Part shown: piece by piece, positions 16,279 through 25,742 of the stretch
Position numbering within the stretch: position 1 is the first letter of the stretch
Layout: every line of letters starts with the position of its first letter
DNA from: Pelagibius sp.
GTDB taxonomy: Bacteria; Pseudomonadota; Alphaproteobacteria; Kiloniellales; Kiloniellaceae
Direction of reading: 5' to 3'
Length of the DNA stretch: 34,738 nucleotides
NCBI RefSeq assembly: GCF_028289705.1
Contig: NZ_JANQOI010000096.1
Coordinates: forward strand, 1-34,738
The notes under the pieces: model-generated
What the model was told of the DNA's origin: nothing
The model's database searches: none
Seen by the model: the letters and a program-made list of their open reading frames with translations, nothing else
Made by a program: the position numbers and the translations under genes

Positions 16279-17338
16279 AGCACGGGCGGCAGCGCCGGGA
16301 GAGGCGCAAACCCTGGTGGCGGTCGACGATCTGGCTAAGATCTTCGACGTCTCGCCGCCGCTGCTCAACCGGGTCCTGCAGGGCGAGAAGCGCGTCTTCC
16401 TGAAAGCCGTCGATGGCGTCTCCTTCAGGATCCCGCGCGGCAAGACCTTCAGCCTGGTGGGGGAGTCCGGCTGCGGCAAGTCGACAGTCGCGCGGCTGGT
16501 GGTGGGGCTCTACCACCCGACCCGCGGGACGATTCGCATCGACGGCGTCGACATGGCGAGCCTCAAGACCCGCGCCGAGATCGCCCCCGTCCGCAAGCGC
16601 CTGCAGATGATCTTCCAGGACCCCTACGCCAGCCTCAACCCGCGCTGGCGGGTGGCGGAGATCATCGCCGAGCCGATCCGCGCCCACGGGCTGATGAGCG
16701 ACAAGCGGCAGATCGCCGAGCGGGTCGGCGAGCTGCTGACGCAGGTAGGCCTCGCGCCGGCCGACGGCGAGAAGTTCCCTCACGAGTTTTCCGGCGGCCA
16801 GCGCCAGCGCATCTCCATCGCCCGGGCACTGGCCAGCAATCCGGAGTTCCTGATCTGTGACGAGCCGACCTCGGCCCTCGACGTCTCGGTGCAGGCGCAG
16901 ATCCTCAACCTGATGAAGCGGCTGCAGCGCGACCTCGGCCTTACCTACCTCTTCATCAGCCACGATCTGGCGGTGGTCTATCACATCTCCGACATGGTCG
17001 GTGTCATGTATCTGGGCCGCCTGGTGGAATGGGGGCAGGCCCGGGCGCTGTTCCGCCGTCCGCAGCACCCCTATACCCGGATGCTGCTGGATGCCATTCC
17101 CGATTTGGAGATGACCGGGCGCCATCGCATCCCGGTGGCGGGGGAGGTGCCGAGCCCGATCTCTCCGCCGAGCGGCTGCCACTTCCATCCCCGCTGCCCC
17201 TTCGCCAACGAGCGCTGCCGCAGCGAGGCGCCGCAGGCACTGGCCACCGTGGCGGGCGAAGTCGCCTGCCACGCGGTGGAGGAAAACCGTCTGCCCGACA
17301 GCGCGCCGCGCCGCGTGCCTGCACAGAAGCCGCTTTAG
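16271..17338 (+). CDS. Peptide ABC transporter ATPase, DppF-like
   Basis: The 355-residue ATPase is the partner of the DppD-like subunit. It has the typical DppF/OppF N-terminus (VAVDDLAKIFDVS, KRVFLKAVDGVSFRIPRGKTFSLVGESG), Walker A GESGCGKST (64-72), the Q-loop segment MIFQDPYASLNPRW, signature FSGGQRQRIS, Walker B LICDEPTSALDVS and the switch ISHDL. The C-terminal oligo_HPY domain contains CHFHPRCPFANERC. Together the two form the ATP-hydrolysing heterodimer. The gene overlaps its upstream neighbour and is 29 bp from the M20 hydrolase gene. Confidence 0.93.
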   Translation: MAEARAAAPGEAQTLVAVDDLAKIFDVSPPLLNRVLQGEKRVFLKAVDGVSFRIPRGKTFSLVGESGCGKSTVARLVVGLYHPTRGTIRIDGVDMASLKTRAEIAPVRKRLQMIFQDPYASLNPRWRVAEIIAEPIRAHGLMSDKRQIAERVGELLTQVGLAPADGEKFPHEFSGGQRQRISIARALASNPEFLICDEPTSALDVSVQAQILNLMKRLQRDLGLTYLFISHDLAVVYHISDMVGVMYLGRLVEWGQARALFRRPQHPYTRMLLDAIPDLEMTGRHRIPVAGEVPSPISPPSGCHFHPRCPFANERCRSEAPQALATVAGEVACHAVEENRLPDSAPRRVPAQKPL

Positions 17339-17367
17339 GCCGCGCCCATCGAGAGGAGATGCCGTCC

Positions 17368-18552
17368 ATGGCCGTGATCAACCGTATTGCCGAGTTCCAC
17401 GAGGAGATGAAGGGCTGGCGCCGCGACATCCATGCCCATCCGGAGGTTGCCTTCGAAGAGCAGCGGACCTCCGACTTCGTCGCCGAGAAGCTGGCCGAGT
17501 TCGGCATCGAGGTGCACCGCGGCCTCGCCACCACCGGCGTGGTCGGGCTGCTGGAGGGGCAAGGCAACAGCAGCGGGCGGGCCATCGGCCTGCGCGCGGA
17601 TATGGACGCGCTGCATATCCAGGAACTCAACGACTTCGACCACCGCTCCCGCCACGACGGCAAGATGCACGCCTGCGGCCACGACGGGCACACCACCATG
17701 CTGCTGGGCGCCGCCAAGTACCTGGCGGAAACCCGCAACTTCGACGGCCGGGTCGCCTTCATCTTCCAGCCCGCCGAGGAGAACGAAGGCGGCGGCCGGG
17801 TCATGGTGGAGGAGGGGCTGTTCGATCTCTTCCCGGTGGAGGCGGTCTACGGCCTGCACAACATGCCGGGCCGCGCGGTGGGCAGCGTCGCCCTGCGCGC
17901 CGGGCCGGCCATGGCCGCCTTCGACATCTTCGAGATCGTCATCACCGGCAAGGGCGCCCATGCCGCCATGCCCCATCTGGGCATCGACCCGGTGGTGACC
18001 GGCGCGCAGATCGTCACCGCCCTGCAGACCATCGCCAGCCGCCGCACCGAGCCCATCGATTCCGTGGTGCTGACGGTCACCCAGTTCCACGCCGGCGACA
18101 CCTGGAACGTGATCCCCGAGACCGCGGTGATCCGCGGCACCGTGCGCTCCTTCAAGAAAGAGACCCAGGACCAGATCGAAACCGACCTGGAGCGCATCGC
18201 CCGCGCCATCTGCGAATCCCAGGGGGCTACCATGACCCTGCGCTACGAGCGGCGCTACCCCTCCCTGGTCAACACCGAATCCGAAACCGATATCGCCGCG
18301 GCGGCGGCGGCCAAGGTGGTGGGCGAGGAGAACGTGGAGGTCGGCGCCGAGCCGCTGATGGGTTCGGAAGACTTCGCCTACATGCTGGAGGCCCGGCCCG
18401 GCTGCTACATCTGGCTGGGCAACGGCGTCGACGGCGGCCCCGGGGGCTGTGCCGTCCACAATCCCCACTACGACTTCAACGACGAGATCTCAGTCGTCGG
18501 CGCCAGCTACTGGGCGACCCTGGTGGAATCGACCCTGCCGAAAGCGGGGTAA
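17368..18552 (+). CDS. M20-family amidohydrolase (N-acyl-amino acid / peptide hydrolase)
   Basis: The 394-residue product is an M20D metallo-hydrolase. IHAHPEVAFEE opens the catalytic domain. HACGHDGH (101-108) supplies Cys103, His105 and the catalytic Asp, and QPAEENEGG (E137/E138) supplies the general base and a ligand. GLHNMPG (H164) gives another ligand, and the C-terminal SEDFAYML and AVHNPHYDFND complete the site. The lid/dimerisation domain includes GKGAHAAMPH. Family members cleave hippurate, N-acetyl amino acids or amino-acid amides. Encoded last in the peptide-transport operon, it likely hydrolyses the imported compound in the cytoplasm. The ATG at 17368 has GAGGAG upstream; an in-frame ATG at 17359 is an alternative. 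Confidence 0.92.
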   Translation: MAVINRIAEFHEEMKGWRRDIHAHPEVAFEEQRTSDFVAEKLAEFGIEVHRGLATTGVVGLLEGQGNSSGRAIGLRADMDALHIQELNDFDHRSRHDGKMHACGHDGHTTMLLGAAKYLAETRNFDGRVAFIFQPAEENEGGGRVMVEEGLFDLFPVEAVYGLHNMPGRAVGSVALRAGPAMAAFDIFEIVITGKGAHAAMPHLGIDPVVTGAQIVTALQTIASRRTEPIDSVVLTVTQFHAGDTWNVIPETAVIRGTVRSFKKETQDQIETDLERIARAICESQGATMTLRYERRYPSLVNTESETDIAAAAAAKVVGEENVEVGAEPLMGSEDFAYMLEARPGCYIWLGNGVDGGPGGCAVHNPHYDFNDEISVVGASYWATLVESTLPKAG

Positions 18553-18767
18553 GAGCCGGCCGCCGGGTCTCAAGCGCTCGCCTGCCCCACAACGGTCACA
18601 TCATTGCAATCTTTGCTCTGTGTATAAGGGCTGAGGGTCCCTTGCGGACCCGGAGTCCCACTTGGCGTTGACGCCGGTGCCAGCGGTGGCTTTCGGTGCC
18701 TTTGTGGGCCGGCTGCTTTCGCCCGTCGCGACGACTCTCGGCGGATCGACGAAAGGATGACCGGCTT

Positions 18768-19496
18768 ATGGCGGAGCGCCCGACATCGCCGCTGCGCAGT
18801 TCCGGCGCCTCGACTATTCAGCGGATCGACGTGTTTCTACAGCGTGAAGACAACCACATCAGAGGCTCGCAGGTGATCGCCCGGGCCGCCGAGTTCCTGC
18901 GCCCGCGGCTTGGCGCCGGGGCAGTTCTGACCGGCGCGCGCTTTGAGCGGACGACAGCAAACCGGGTGCTCTGCCTGCGTGACGAGGCGCCGCCGCCGGA
19001 GGGCCTGAGCCTTATCGGCGCGGCGGACTTCGCTCTCGGGGCAGGCGATGACCGCGCGGTTACGCGGCTGCGCTTCGCCGAATTGGCCGAGCCCGCCGAC
19101 TGCCGCGAATCACGCGATGCCATTGCCTATGAGGCTTTCGGGGCGGCCTCCAGGCCGCTTTGCGGCAGCTTCGCCTTTGCCGGTTTGGCCAGCTTCGAAG
19201 ATCTGCTGACGCTGATGGTGCGCACCGCCGAGACCGTCCACCAGGCCGCCATTCCGGACATCCAGGGCATCTGGCTGGCGGGGTTCCGCCGGGCGGCACT
19301 GCCCCTCGACGGACCGGCGATGACAGCCGGGACCCTGACAATCAAGCACCTGCGCCTCACAGGGGCCGCGCCCCGGTTCCGGAGCGTGAGCACGGTGGAT
19401 CTCGAAGGGGCGGGGGGCGTCGGTCTTGCGGCCACGATCACCCTCGGGTTTCACGCGCCGGCGGTGCCGGTCGCTTCGCCGCTGGCGTCCGCCTGA
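18768..19496 (+). CDS. Unrecognised cytoplasmic protein (242 aa)
   Basis: I do not recognise this family. The 242-residue product has no signal peptide or membrane span. The sequence alternates short hydrophobic strands with acidic and arginine-rich loops, and has several Cys (VLCLRD, PADCRES, PLCGSF). Two halves can be seen: about 1-110, which includes ASTIQRIDVFLQREDNHIRGSQVIARAAEFL, and 110-242, which ends in beta-like strands (GTLTIKHLRLTG, GVGLAATITLGFHAP). The ATG at 18768 with an AAAGG upstream is preferred over one at 18696. It lies alone, 215 bp after the M20 gene, with a hairpin (GGGTCC/GGACCC, 18635-18651) in the gap. Confidence 0.7.
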   Translation: MAERPTSPLRSSGASTIQRIDVFLQREDNHIRGSQVIARAAEFLRPRLGAGAVLTGARFERTTANRVLCLRDEAPPPEGLSLIGAADFALGAGDDRAVTRLRFAELAEPADCRESRDAIAYEAFGAASRPLCGSFAFAGLASFEDLLTLMVRTAETVHQAAIPDIQGIWLAGFRRAALPLDGPAMTAGTLTIKHLRLTGAAPRFRSVSTVDLEGAGGVGLAATITLGFHAPAVPVASPLASA

Positions 19497-19707
19497 GCGC
19501 CGCGGCGGCGCCCCGAGGCACCGCAAAAGCCCGTTGAAGCAACTACCAAAGGCTGTAATACCGTTGCGCTGCCACGACTGCCGTTGAGTGCGGTCGATCA
19601 CTCGCCTAACCCGGGAAGATAGTCACAACCAATTAACGCCATCCGGTTCTTCGATTATCCAACGCCGCCGGAAACAAGGTAAAATGGGCTTAGTTTTCTC
19701 CTGGTCA

Positions 19708-19722
19708 TTAATGGGGCGTTAA
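19708..19722 (+). promoter_or_regulatory. CtrA-type binding site
   Basis: TTAA-tggggcg-TTAA followed by C is an exact match to the TTAA-N7-TTAAC consensus of the cell-cycle response regulator CtrA. The downstream half-site overlaps the proposed -35 (19719-19724), the arrangement typical of CtrA-activated promoters in Caulobacter. The target would be the CheB-CheR-kinase gene. Confidence 0.65.
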
Positions 19723-19748
19723 CGAATCCTACTAAGAATTGCTATAGT
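19719..19748 (+). promoter_or_regulatory. Promoter of the CheB-CheR-kinase gene
   Basis: TTAACG (19719-19724), an 18-bp spacer and TATAGT (19743-19748) predict a start near 19755 and a leader of about 110 nt to the TTG start codon. Confidence 0.5.
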
Positions 19749-19866
19749 CGATTCCCGGATATAGCATGCACGATATGTTTATTAGAGATTGCAAATGTAT
19801 GCAGAGCGGCGTGAGACGGGTTGACGCCCGCTGGGGGTTGCAATCGCCAGAAGCAAGAAGTCGATC

Positions 19867-22800
19867 TTGAACACCACGATTGTCGGAATCGGGGCTTCGG
19901 CAGGCGGCCTGGAAGCTCTCCGGGAGTTCGTCGGCAATCTGGAGCCCGGCGGTAGCACCTGCTACGTCATCGCCCAGCACCTCTCCCCGAAGCACCGCAG
20001 CATGCTGATGGAACTCCTGGCGCGGGAGACGCGCCTGGAGGTCAAGGAGATTTCCCGCAACCAGCGCCCGCGCGCCGACGTCGTCTACATCACGCCGCCC
20101 AACCGCCATGTCGAGCTTCAGAACGGTTTCCTGACGGTGCGGACGCCCAAGTTCAAGACCGGGCCGCAGCCCTCTGTCGACCTGTTCTTCGCGTCCCTGG
20201 CGCTGGAGTGCGAGGAGCAGGCGATCGGGATCATCTTCTCGGGCACCGGCTCCGATGGGGCGCGCGGCATTCAGGCGATCAAGGCCGCCGGCGGGATCAC
20301 CTTCGCCCAGGACGATACCGCCAAATACAACGGCATGCCCAATACGGCCATCGGCACCGGCTGCGTCGACATCATCGCGCCGCCTGCGGAGATCGCCAAG
20401 CGTATCCCGGACCTGCTGGACAGCGGTGCCCGCAAGGTGATGAGCGAGCCGGAGAAGGTCGGCTCCAGCAGCACCTATCTCGACATCTGCGCCGTCATCC
20501 GCACCCACTGCAACATCGATTTCACCAACTACCGCTCCTCGACCATCCTGCGGCGGATCTCCCGGCGCATGAGCCTGCTTCATCTGCCGGACCTGGAAGC
20601 CTATCTGAGGCAGTTGACCAACGATCCGGCCGAGGTCGAGCGCCTGGTGCGCGAGCTGCTCATCGGGGTGACGTCGTTCTTCCGCGATCCCCTGGTCTGG
20701 GAGTCCCTGCAGGAGTCCATCGAAAAGCTGATGCGGGCAAAGGAAGGCCGGGAGTCCATCCGGGTCTGGGTGCCGGGCTGCGCTTCCGGCGAGGAAGCCT
20801 ATACGATCGCCATTCTCTTCGCCGAGGCGACCCGCAAGCTCAAGAAGCGTGTGAAGGTTCAGATCTTCGCCAGCGATCTGGATGGTGACGCGCTGGCAAT
20901 CGCACGGCGGGGCATCTACCCCGCGGCCATTGCCGAGCAGATGAAGCCGACCGTCCTGCGGCGCTACTTCACGCCCATGGCCTCCGAGTTCTCGGTGAAG
21001 CACGAGATTCGGGACATGATCGTCTTCAGCCGGCACAACATCGTTCAGGACCCGCCCTTCTCCAAGCTGGACCTGATCAGCTGCCGCAATCTGTTCATCT
21101 ATTTCGTGCCGGATCTGCAGCGCCGGATCCTCGAGCGCTTCCACTATGCCCTGAACCGCGGCTGCACGCTGCTGCTCGGAAAGTCCGAAACGATCGGCGA
21201 TCTCGGCGACCTCTTCGAGCTGGTCGACCGCCGCTGCAAGATTTTCCGCGCTTCGAGCAAGGTCGACTCGCCCTTCCGGCCGAGCCCCTTCACCCCGCTC
21301 AAGGGCCCTGTGGTCCGCCAGTCGCGGGAGGCGGCAAAGCGGCCGCGCTCGCGCGAAGCCAGGGCCAACGAAGCCATCGCCAAGCGCTTTGGCCCGCCGA
21401 CCGTGATCGTCGATTCAAGCGACCGGCCGGTCCATATCGCCGGCGACATCAAGCCCTATCTGCAGGTACCGACGGGAGCCTCGCAGTTCGACGTCTTCAG
21501 CCTGGTGGACGAGGAACTGAGGGCCGAGTTGCGCGCCCTTCTGCTGCGCAGCCGGCGCGAACACGTGGTGGTGCGCAGCCGCGCCCACACCGCGGAGTTC
21601 CATGGCGACAAGTGGCAGTACCGGATCGTCGTCCATCCCTACCGCGACGACGAGACCGAAGAGGACCTCGACCTCATTGCCTTCATGACCGTGCGCGCGC
21701 TGCTCGAAGAGCAGGAAGACGAAGAGGAGATCGAGGAGACGGGCCGCGGCGGCCAGGTGAAGGAACTGGAGCACGAGCTCCTGGCCATGCGCGAGCATCT
21801 CCATACCATGGTCAGCGAGTTGGAGACCTCCAATGAGGAACTCCAGTCCCTGAACGAGGAGCTGCAGTCCTCCAACGAAGAGCTGCAGTCGACCAACGAG
21901 GAACTGGAAACCTCCAACGAGGAGCTGCAGTCGACCAACGAGGAACTGACGACGGTCAATGAAGAGATCGTCGTCAAGTCCGATGCCCTCAACGAGGCCA
22001 ACTCCTTCCAGGCCTCGATCCTGGAGAGCATCTCCAACGCGGTGATCGTCACCGACAACAGCCTGCGCATTCAGCGCTTCAATGTTGCCGCCACCAAGAT
22101 CTTCAAGATCGACGATAGCAGCATCGGCGAACCTCTGGTCGCGGTGAAGGCGCGCTACCGGATGCCGGACCTGCGCCCCATCGTGCAAGAAGTGATCGTG
22201 ACCGGCGAGCCGCGCAGCAAGCCGGTCCGTTCGCCGCGCAACGACAGGTACTACGAGCTACAGGTCCATCCCTGCCTCGACGCGCAACAGCACATCATCG
22301 GCGCTGTGCTGACCCTGAACGACGTTTCCAGGCTCGCCAGGGCCAACGTGAAACTGCGCCGCAGCCGCAGCGAACTGGCCGAAGAGGTGGCGCTGCGCAG
22401 CGGCATTCTGGACAGCACGCCCGCGCAGATCGCGGTCCTCGACCGCAACGGAATAATAATCTCCGTCAACGAGGCCTGGCGCGAGTTCGGCCGCGACAAC
22501 GACGCGCAGGACCAGGGCTTCAGTGTCGGCCGCAATTACCTGGCGATCTGCGGCGAAGGCGATCACGAGCCGCCGGACGAGGGCGGCGAGGTCACGGCCA
22601 AGCTGAAGGATGTGCTCGGCGGCCGGATCAAGAGCGCCGAGGTGCGCTACACCTGTCACTCCCCGACAGAGGAGCGCTGGTTCAAGTGCGTCATGCGCTC
22701 CGGCCTGCCGCACAACGACCAACTGGGTGCCCTAGTCATGCATTTCGACATCACCAGCGAGGTCTTGCTGGAAGAGTCCATGGCCGCGGCGCGGCGGCTG

Positions 22801-23577
22801 GCGGAAGAAGCCAGCCGGGCCAAGTCGAGCTTCCTGGCCAACATGAGCCACGAGCTGCGCACACCGCTCAACGCCATCATCGGCTTTTCCAACATGATCG
22901 GTGCCGAAACCTACGGCAAGCACCGCCATCCGAAGTACGCCGAGTACGGGCGCGATATCGGCAATGCCGCCGACCACCTCTTGCGCATGATCAACCACAT
23001 CCTCGACCTCTCCAAGATCGAGTCCGGCCATCTTGAGCTCCGGGAAAGCCTGGTGGACCTGGCGTCCTGCCACAAGTCGGTCTTCAAGCTCTTCGAAGAG
23101 GGCGCGAAGCTGCACAACGTGAAGCTGGAATCCCGGGTGGCGAGGACCCTGCCGCGGCTCCACGCCGACGAGGGGGCGATCAGCCAGATCCTGATCAACC
23201 TGATCGGCAATGCCATCAAGTTCACCGGTGGCGAGGGCAAGATCACCTGCAGCGCGCGGGTCGAGCGTGCAACCGGCGCCATGAAGCTGGAGGTGGCCGA
23301 CAACGGTATCGGCATCGCGCAGGCGGACCTCGAACGCATCACCGAGCCTTTCGCCCAGGTGCGCTCCACCCTGACCAGCAACAACTCCGGCGTCGGTCTG
23401 GGGCTTTCGCTGGTCGACGGCCTGGCCAAGCTGCACCAGGCCAAGGTCGACATCGAAAGCAAGGTCGGGCAGGGCACCAAGGTGACCCTCACCTTCCCGC
23501 GCGATCGCGTTAAAGCGCCGCCGTCCAAGCGCGCCAAATCGACGGACCTGCCGGCTTCCGCCGACGCGGCGGAGTGA
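19867..23577 (+). CDS. CheB-CheR-PAS-histidine kinase fusion protein
   Basis: The 1236-residue protein combines several signalling units. Residues 1-190 form a CheB methylesterase domain with the catalytic triad S11 (IGASAGG), H38 (AQHLSP) and D130 (GTGSDG). About 199-465 is a CheR methyltransferase with the SAM motif [15 protein letters not shown] (302-316). About 620-710 is a heptad coiled coil built of repeated SNEELQS units. Two PAS domains lie at about 715-835 and 850-970. HisKA has the phospho-acceptor H995 ([11 protein letters not shown]). A HATPase domain follows (N-box near 1109, GVGLGLSLV near 1175). There is no membrane span and no receiver domain. It starts at a TTG, supported by the exact CheB N-terminus. 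It probably senses a cytoplasmic signal and phosphorylates a separate response regulator. Confidence 0.95.
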   Translation: MNTTIVGIGASAGGLEALREFVGNLEPGGSTCYVIAQHLSPKHRSMLMELLARETRLEVKEISRNQRPRADVVYITPPNRHVELQNGFLTVRTPKFKTGPQPSVDLFFASLALECEEQAIGIIFSGTGSDGARGIQAIKAAGGITFAQDDTAKYNGMPNTAIGTGCVDIIAPPAEIAKRIPDLLDSGARKVMSEPEKVGSSSTYLDICAVIRTHCNIDFTNYRSSTILRRISRRMSLLHLPDLEAYLRQLTNDPAEVERLVRELLIGVTSFFRDPLVWESLQESIEKLMRAKEGRESIRVWVPGCASGEEAYTIAILFAEATRKLKKRVKVQIFASDLDGDALAIARRGIYPAAIAEQMKPTVLRRYFTPMASEFSVKHEIRDMIVFSRHNIVQDPPFSKLDLISCRNLFIYFVPDLQRRILERFHYALNRGCTLLLGKSETIGDLGDLFELVDRRCKIFRASSKVDSPFRPSPFTPLKGPVVRQSREAAKRPRSREARANEAIAKRFGPPTVIVDSSDRPVHIAGDIKPYLQVPTGASQFDVFSLVDEELRAELRALLLRSRREHVVVRSRAHTAEFHGDKWQYRIVVHPYRDDETEEDLDLIAFMTVRALLEEQEDEEEIEETGRGGQVKELEHELLAMREHLHTMVSELETSNEELQSLNEELQSSNEELQSTNEELETSNEELQSTNEELTTVNEEIVVKSDALNEANSFQASILESISNAVIVTDNSLRIQRFNVAATKIFKIDDSSIGEPLVAVKARYRMPDLRPIVQEVIVTGEPRSKPVRSPRNDRYYELQVHPCLDAQQHIIGAVLTLNDVSRLARANVKLRRSRSELAEEVALRSGILDSTPAQIAVLDRNGIIISVNEAWREFGRDNDAQDQGFSVGRNYLAICGEGDHEPPDEGGEVTAKLKDVLGGRIKSAEVRYTCHSPTEERWFKCVMRSGLPHNDQLGALVMHFDITSEVLLEESMAAARRLAEEASRAKSSFLANMSHELRTPLNAIIGFSNMIGAETYGKHRHPKYAEYGRDIGNAADHLLRMINHILDLSKIESGHLELRESLVDLASCHKSVFKLFEEGAKLHNVKLESRVARTLPRLHADEGAISQILINLIGNAIKFTGGEGKITCSARVERATGAMKLEVADNGIGIAQADLERITEPFAQVRSTLTSNNSGVGLGLSLVDGLAKLHQAKVDIESKVGQGTKVTLTFPRDRVKAPPSKRAKSTDLPASADAAE

Positions 23578-23631
23578 AGCGGGCCGGGTCGGCACCCTTC
23601 ACCGCCGGCTCCGCGACCGGCTGCGCCCTGC

Positions 23632-24612
23632 TCAGTCTTCCTGAATGGCGCGGGGATCGAGGGCGTCCTGCAGGCCGTCGCCCAGGAAGTTGAAGGCGAT
23701 GACGGTGAGGAAGATCAGCAGCCCCGGATAGATCGCCAGGACCGGTGCCTCCCAGATCAGTTCCTGGGCGTTGGTCAGCATGTTGCCCCAGGAGGGTAGG
23801 GGCGGCTGAATGCCCAGGCCCAGGAAGCTGAGAACCGATTCCAGAAGGATGATCCCGCCGACCGAGAGGGTCGTGGCGACGATGATGGGCGAGACCACGT
23901 TGGGCAGGATGTGAACCAGCATGATGCGGCGCGCCGGCGCGCCCATGGCCTCGGCGGCGCGCACGAACTCCCGGGTTTTCATCGAGAGGGTGGCGCCGCG
24001 CACCAGGCGGGCCACGGTGGTCCAGCCGACCAGCACGATCAGCACGACGATGCGGTAGATGGAGATACTCTCGGAGGCGACAAGATCCTCCGGCAGGCCC
24101 AGTTTCCTGAGGTCGACCGCCGCCAGGATGATCAGCAGCGGCAGGATCGGCAGGGCGATGACGCCGTCGGTGAAGCGCATCAGGAGGGCGTCCAGCCGGC
24201 CGCCGTAGTAGCCCGCCATGATCCCCAGGAAGCTGCCGATGACGGCGGAGCCGAGGGCCGCGGCGAGGCCGACGATGAGCGAGACCTGGCCGCCGTAGAG
24301 CAGGCGCACCAGGGTGTCCCGCCCCAACTCGTCGGTGCCCAGCGGGTGCTGCGCCGAGGGTGGCTGCTTGGCATTGAAGAGATCCACCAGATTGCCATCG
24401 ACGCCGAGCAGCGCTTCGACCAGCGGCGCGGCGGCCGAGGCCAGCGACAGCAGCACGAGGAAGGCGAGGCTGGCGACGGCCAGGCGATGGGCGAGGAAGC
24501 GCCGCCAGAAGATCTGGCGCACCGAAAGGGCGGCGCCGCCGGCCAGCGCCGCCTCGGCGGCCAGCAGCGGCCGGCCTTCGTTTGGCGTTTCCGGGTGCGG
24601 GCTGATGGTCAT
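23632..24612 (-). CDS. Peptide ABC transporter permease, DppC/OppC-like
   Basis: The 326-residue product has the OppC layout. A cytosolic N-terminus (RQIFWRRFLAHRLA) precedes the first span (VASLAFLVLLSLASAAAPL). The family motif PLGTDELGRDTLVRLLYGGQVSLIVG follows, then the EAA loop MKTREFVRAAEAMGAPARRIMLVHILPNV, and the protein ends FLGDGLQDALDPRAIQED. It overlaps the DppB/OppB-like gene upstream by 4 bp (translational coupling). No ATPase gene follows; the next gene is convergent. The system must therefore borrow ATPases, perhaps from the operon at 15244-17338 or from elsewhere in the genome. Confidence 0.92.
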   Translation of the reverse strand: MTISPHPETPNEGRPLLAAEAALAGGAALSVRQIFWRRFLAHRLAVASLAFLVLLSLASAAAPLVEALLGVDGNLVDLFNAKQPPSAQHPLGTDELGRDTLVRLLYGGQVSLIVGLAAALGSAVIGSFLGIMAGYYGGRLDALLMRFTDGVIALPILPLLIILAAVDLRKLGLPEDLVASESISIYRIVVLIVLVGWTTVARLVRGATLSMKTREFVRAAEAMGAPARRIMLVHILPNVVSPIIVATTLSVGGIILLESVLSFLGLGIQPPLPSWGNMLTNAQELIWEAPVLAIYPGLLIFLTVIAFNFLGDGLQDALDPRAIQED

Positions 24613-25556
24613 TGATAGGAGATCCTGGGGTCCAGCCAGGTGTAGGCGAGGTCCGCCAAGAGATTGGCCAGCAGGGTCGTCAGCGTGGCCAGCAGCAGCC
24701 CGACCAGGGCGACGTTGTAGTCGTTGCCGACCACGGAATCGTAGATCGTCTTGCCCATGCCCAGATAGGCGAAGATGGTCTCGGTGATCAGGGCGCCGGA
24801 GAAGAGGTTGCCCATTTGCAGGGCGAGAATGGTGGCGACCGGGATCATGGCGTTGCGCAGGACATGGCCGATGACGATCTGGCGGCCGCTGAGCCCCTTG
24901 GCCCTGGCGGTGCGCACGAAGTCCTGACGCAGGGCCTCGATGGCGGCGGCGCGCATGAAACGGATCACGCCGCCGACGGTGGCGATGGTCAGGGCCAGGA
25001 CCGGCAGCACCAGGAAGCGCAGGTCGGACCAGAAGCTCTGCCCGTCGCCCATGCCGCCGGCCGGCAACCAGCCGAGGACCACGGCAAAGAGGATGATCAG
25101 CAGGATCGCCAGCCAGAACGGCGGGATCGAGATCCCGGCAAAGGCGATCAGGTTGATGCCGTGGTCGGTCAGGCTCTGCGGGCGGGTCGCCGCGTAGATC
25201 CCTGCGGGCAGCGCGATGATCAGGGCCAGGAAGAGGCTGAGACCCATCAGCACCACGGTGTTGCCGAGGCGCGGCAGAAGGATGTCGAGGGTCGGCCGAT
25301 TGTAGAGACGCGAATAGCCGAAGTCGCCCTGCAGCGCCGAGCCGAGCCAGGTCAGGTAGCGTTCGGCGATGGGCCGGTCGAGGCCGTAGAGCGCGCGCAG
25401 ACGCGCCGCGTCCTCCGGGGTCATCTCCGGATCGGAAAAGATCATCACGTCGATGGGATCGCCCGGCATCAGGCCCAGCAGGGCGAAGATGACGAACGAC
25501 ATGATCGCCAGGACCAGGAAGGACTCCGCCAGCCGGCGGGCCAGATAGGCGAGCAT
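24609..25556 (-). CDS. Peptide ABC transporter permease, DppB/OppB-like
   Basis: The 315-residue protein starts MLAYLARRLAESFLVLAIMSFVIFALLGLM (first span). It carries the periplasmic GDPIDVMIFSDPEMTPEDAARLRALYGLDRP segment typical of OppB and later spans. The EAA loop (RQDFVRTARAKGLSGRQIVIGHVLRNAM) is followed by a final span ending in AYTWLDPRISYQ. It forms the channel with the OppC-like partner, whose start overlaps its stop. A 170-bp repeat element lies between this gene and the receptor gene that would normally precede it in the same operon. Confidence 0.92.
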   Translation of the reverse strand: MLAYLARRLAESFLVLAIMSFVIFALLGLMPGDPIDVMIFSDPEMTPEDAARLRALYGLDRPIAERYLTWLGSALQGDFGYSRLYNRPTLDILLPRLGNTVVLMGLSLFLALIIALPAGIYAATRPQSLTDHGINLIAFAGISIPPFWLAILLIILFAVVLGWLPAGGMGDGQSFWSDLRFLVLPVLALTIATVGGVIRFMRAAAIEALRQDFVRTARAKGLSGRQIVIGHVLRNAMIPVATILALQMGNLFSGALITETIFAYLGMGKTIYDSVVGNDYNVALVGLLLATLTTLLANLLADLAYTWLDPRISYQ

Positions 25557-25572
25557 CGCGCGCGCGTCTCGC

Positions 25573-25742
25573 CTAGTAGGCTGTTGAAAAAGCCAGTCGA
25601 CTGATTGACCTCGCGCTTCGAGACGCTGCGCTCCTCAGCATGAGGTCAATCAGTCCGGCACTTTGCCTCACCCTGAGGAGGCCCGAAGGGCCGTCTCGAA
25701 GGGTGGTGTGCTCCGCGCAAAGGTTCTTCAACAATCCGCTAG
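25573..25742. mobile_element. REP/MITE-like palindromic element between CTAG ends
   Basis: The 170-bp element has imperfect terminal inverted repeats of about 20 bp (left CTAGTAGGCTGTTGAAAAAG, right end as its inverse, 15/20 matching), each ending in CTAG. Inside are two inversely oriented REP-like units, 25609-25645 (minus) and 25666-25706 (plus), of the CCTCA-CCCTGAGGAGG...CGTCTCGAAGGGTGG type. A 14-bp perfect inverted repeat flanks the first (GACTGATTGACCTC 25599-25612 / 25642-25655). The right-hand CTAG contains the stop codon of the receptor gene at 25739. No transposase is present, so it is non-autonomous; CTAG could be a target duplication or part of the repeat. Confidence 0.65.

Larger units (their letters stand above)
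19497..19866. other. AT-rich intergenic region with CtrA-type site and promoter
   Basis: The second half (about 19620-19800) is clearly more AT-rich than the surroundings. It carries the CtrA-type box and promoter described separately. No gene is supported here. Confidence 0.5.

Noticed and set aside
18635-18651. Hairpin GGGTCC-cttgc-GGACCC after the M20 gene as an intrinsic terminator
   Set aside because: The stem is only 6 bp and no T-run follows, so termination is not supported.
21822-21980. Tandem DNA repeats resembling a repeat array
   Set aside because: The repeats are in frame with codon-level variation and encode the coiled-coil heptads of the kinase. They are not a CRISPR or intergenic repeat.
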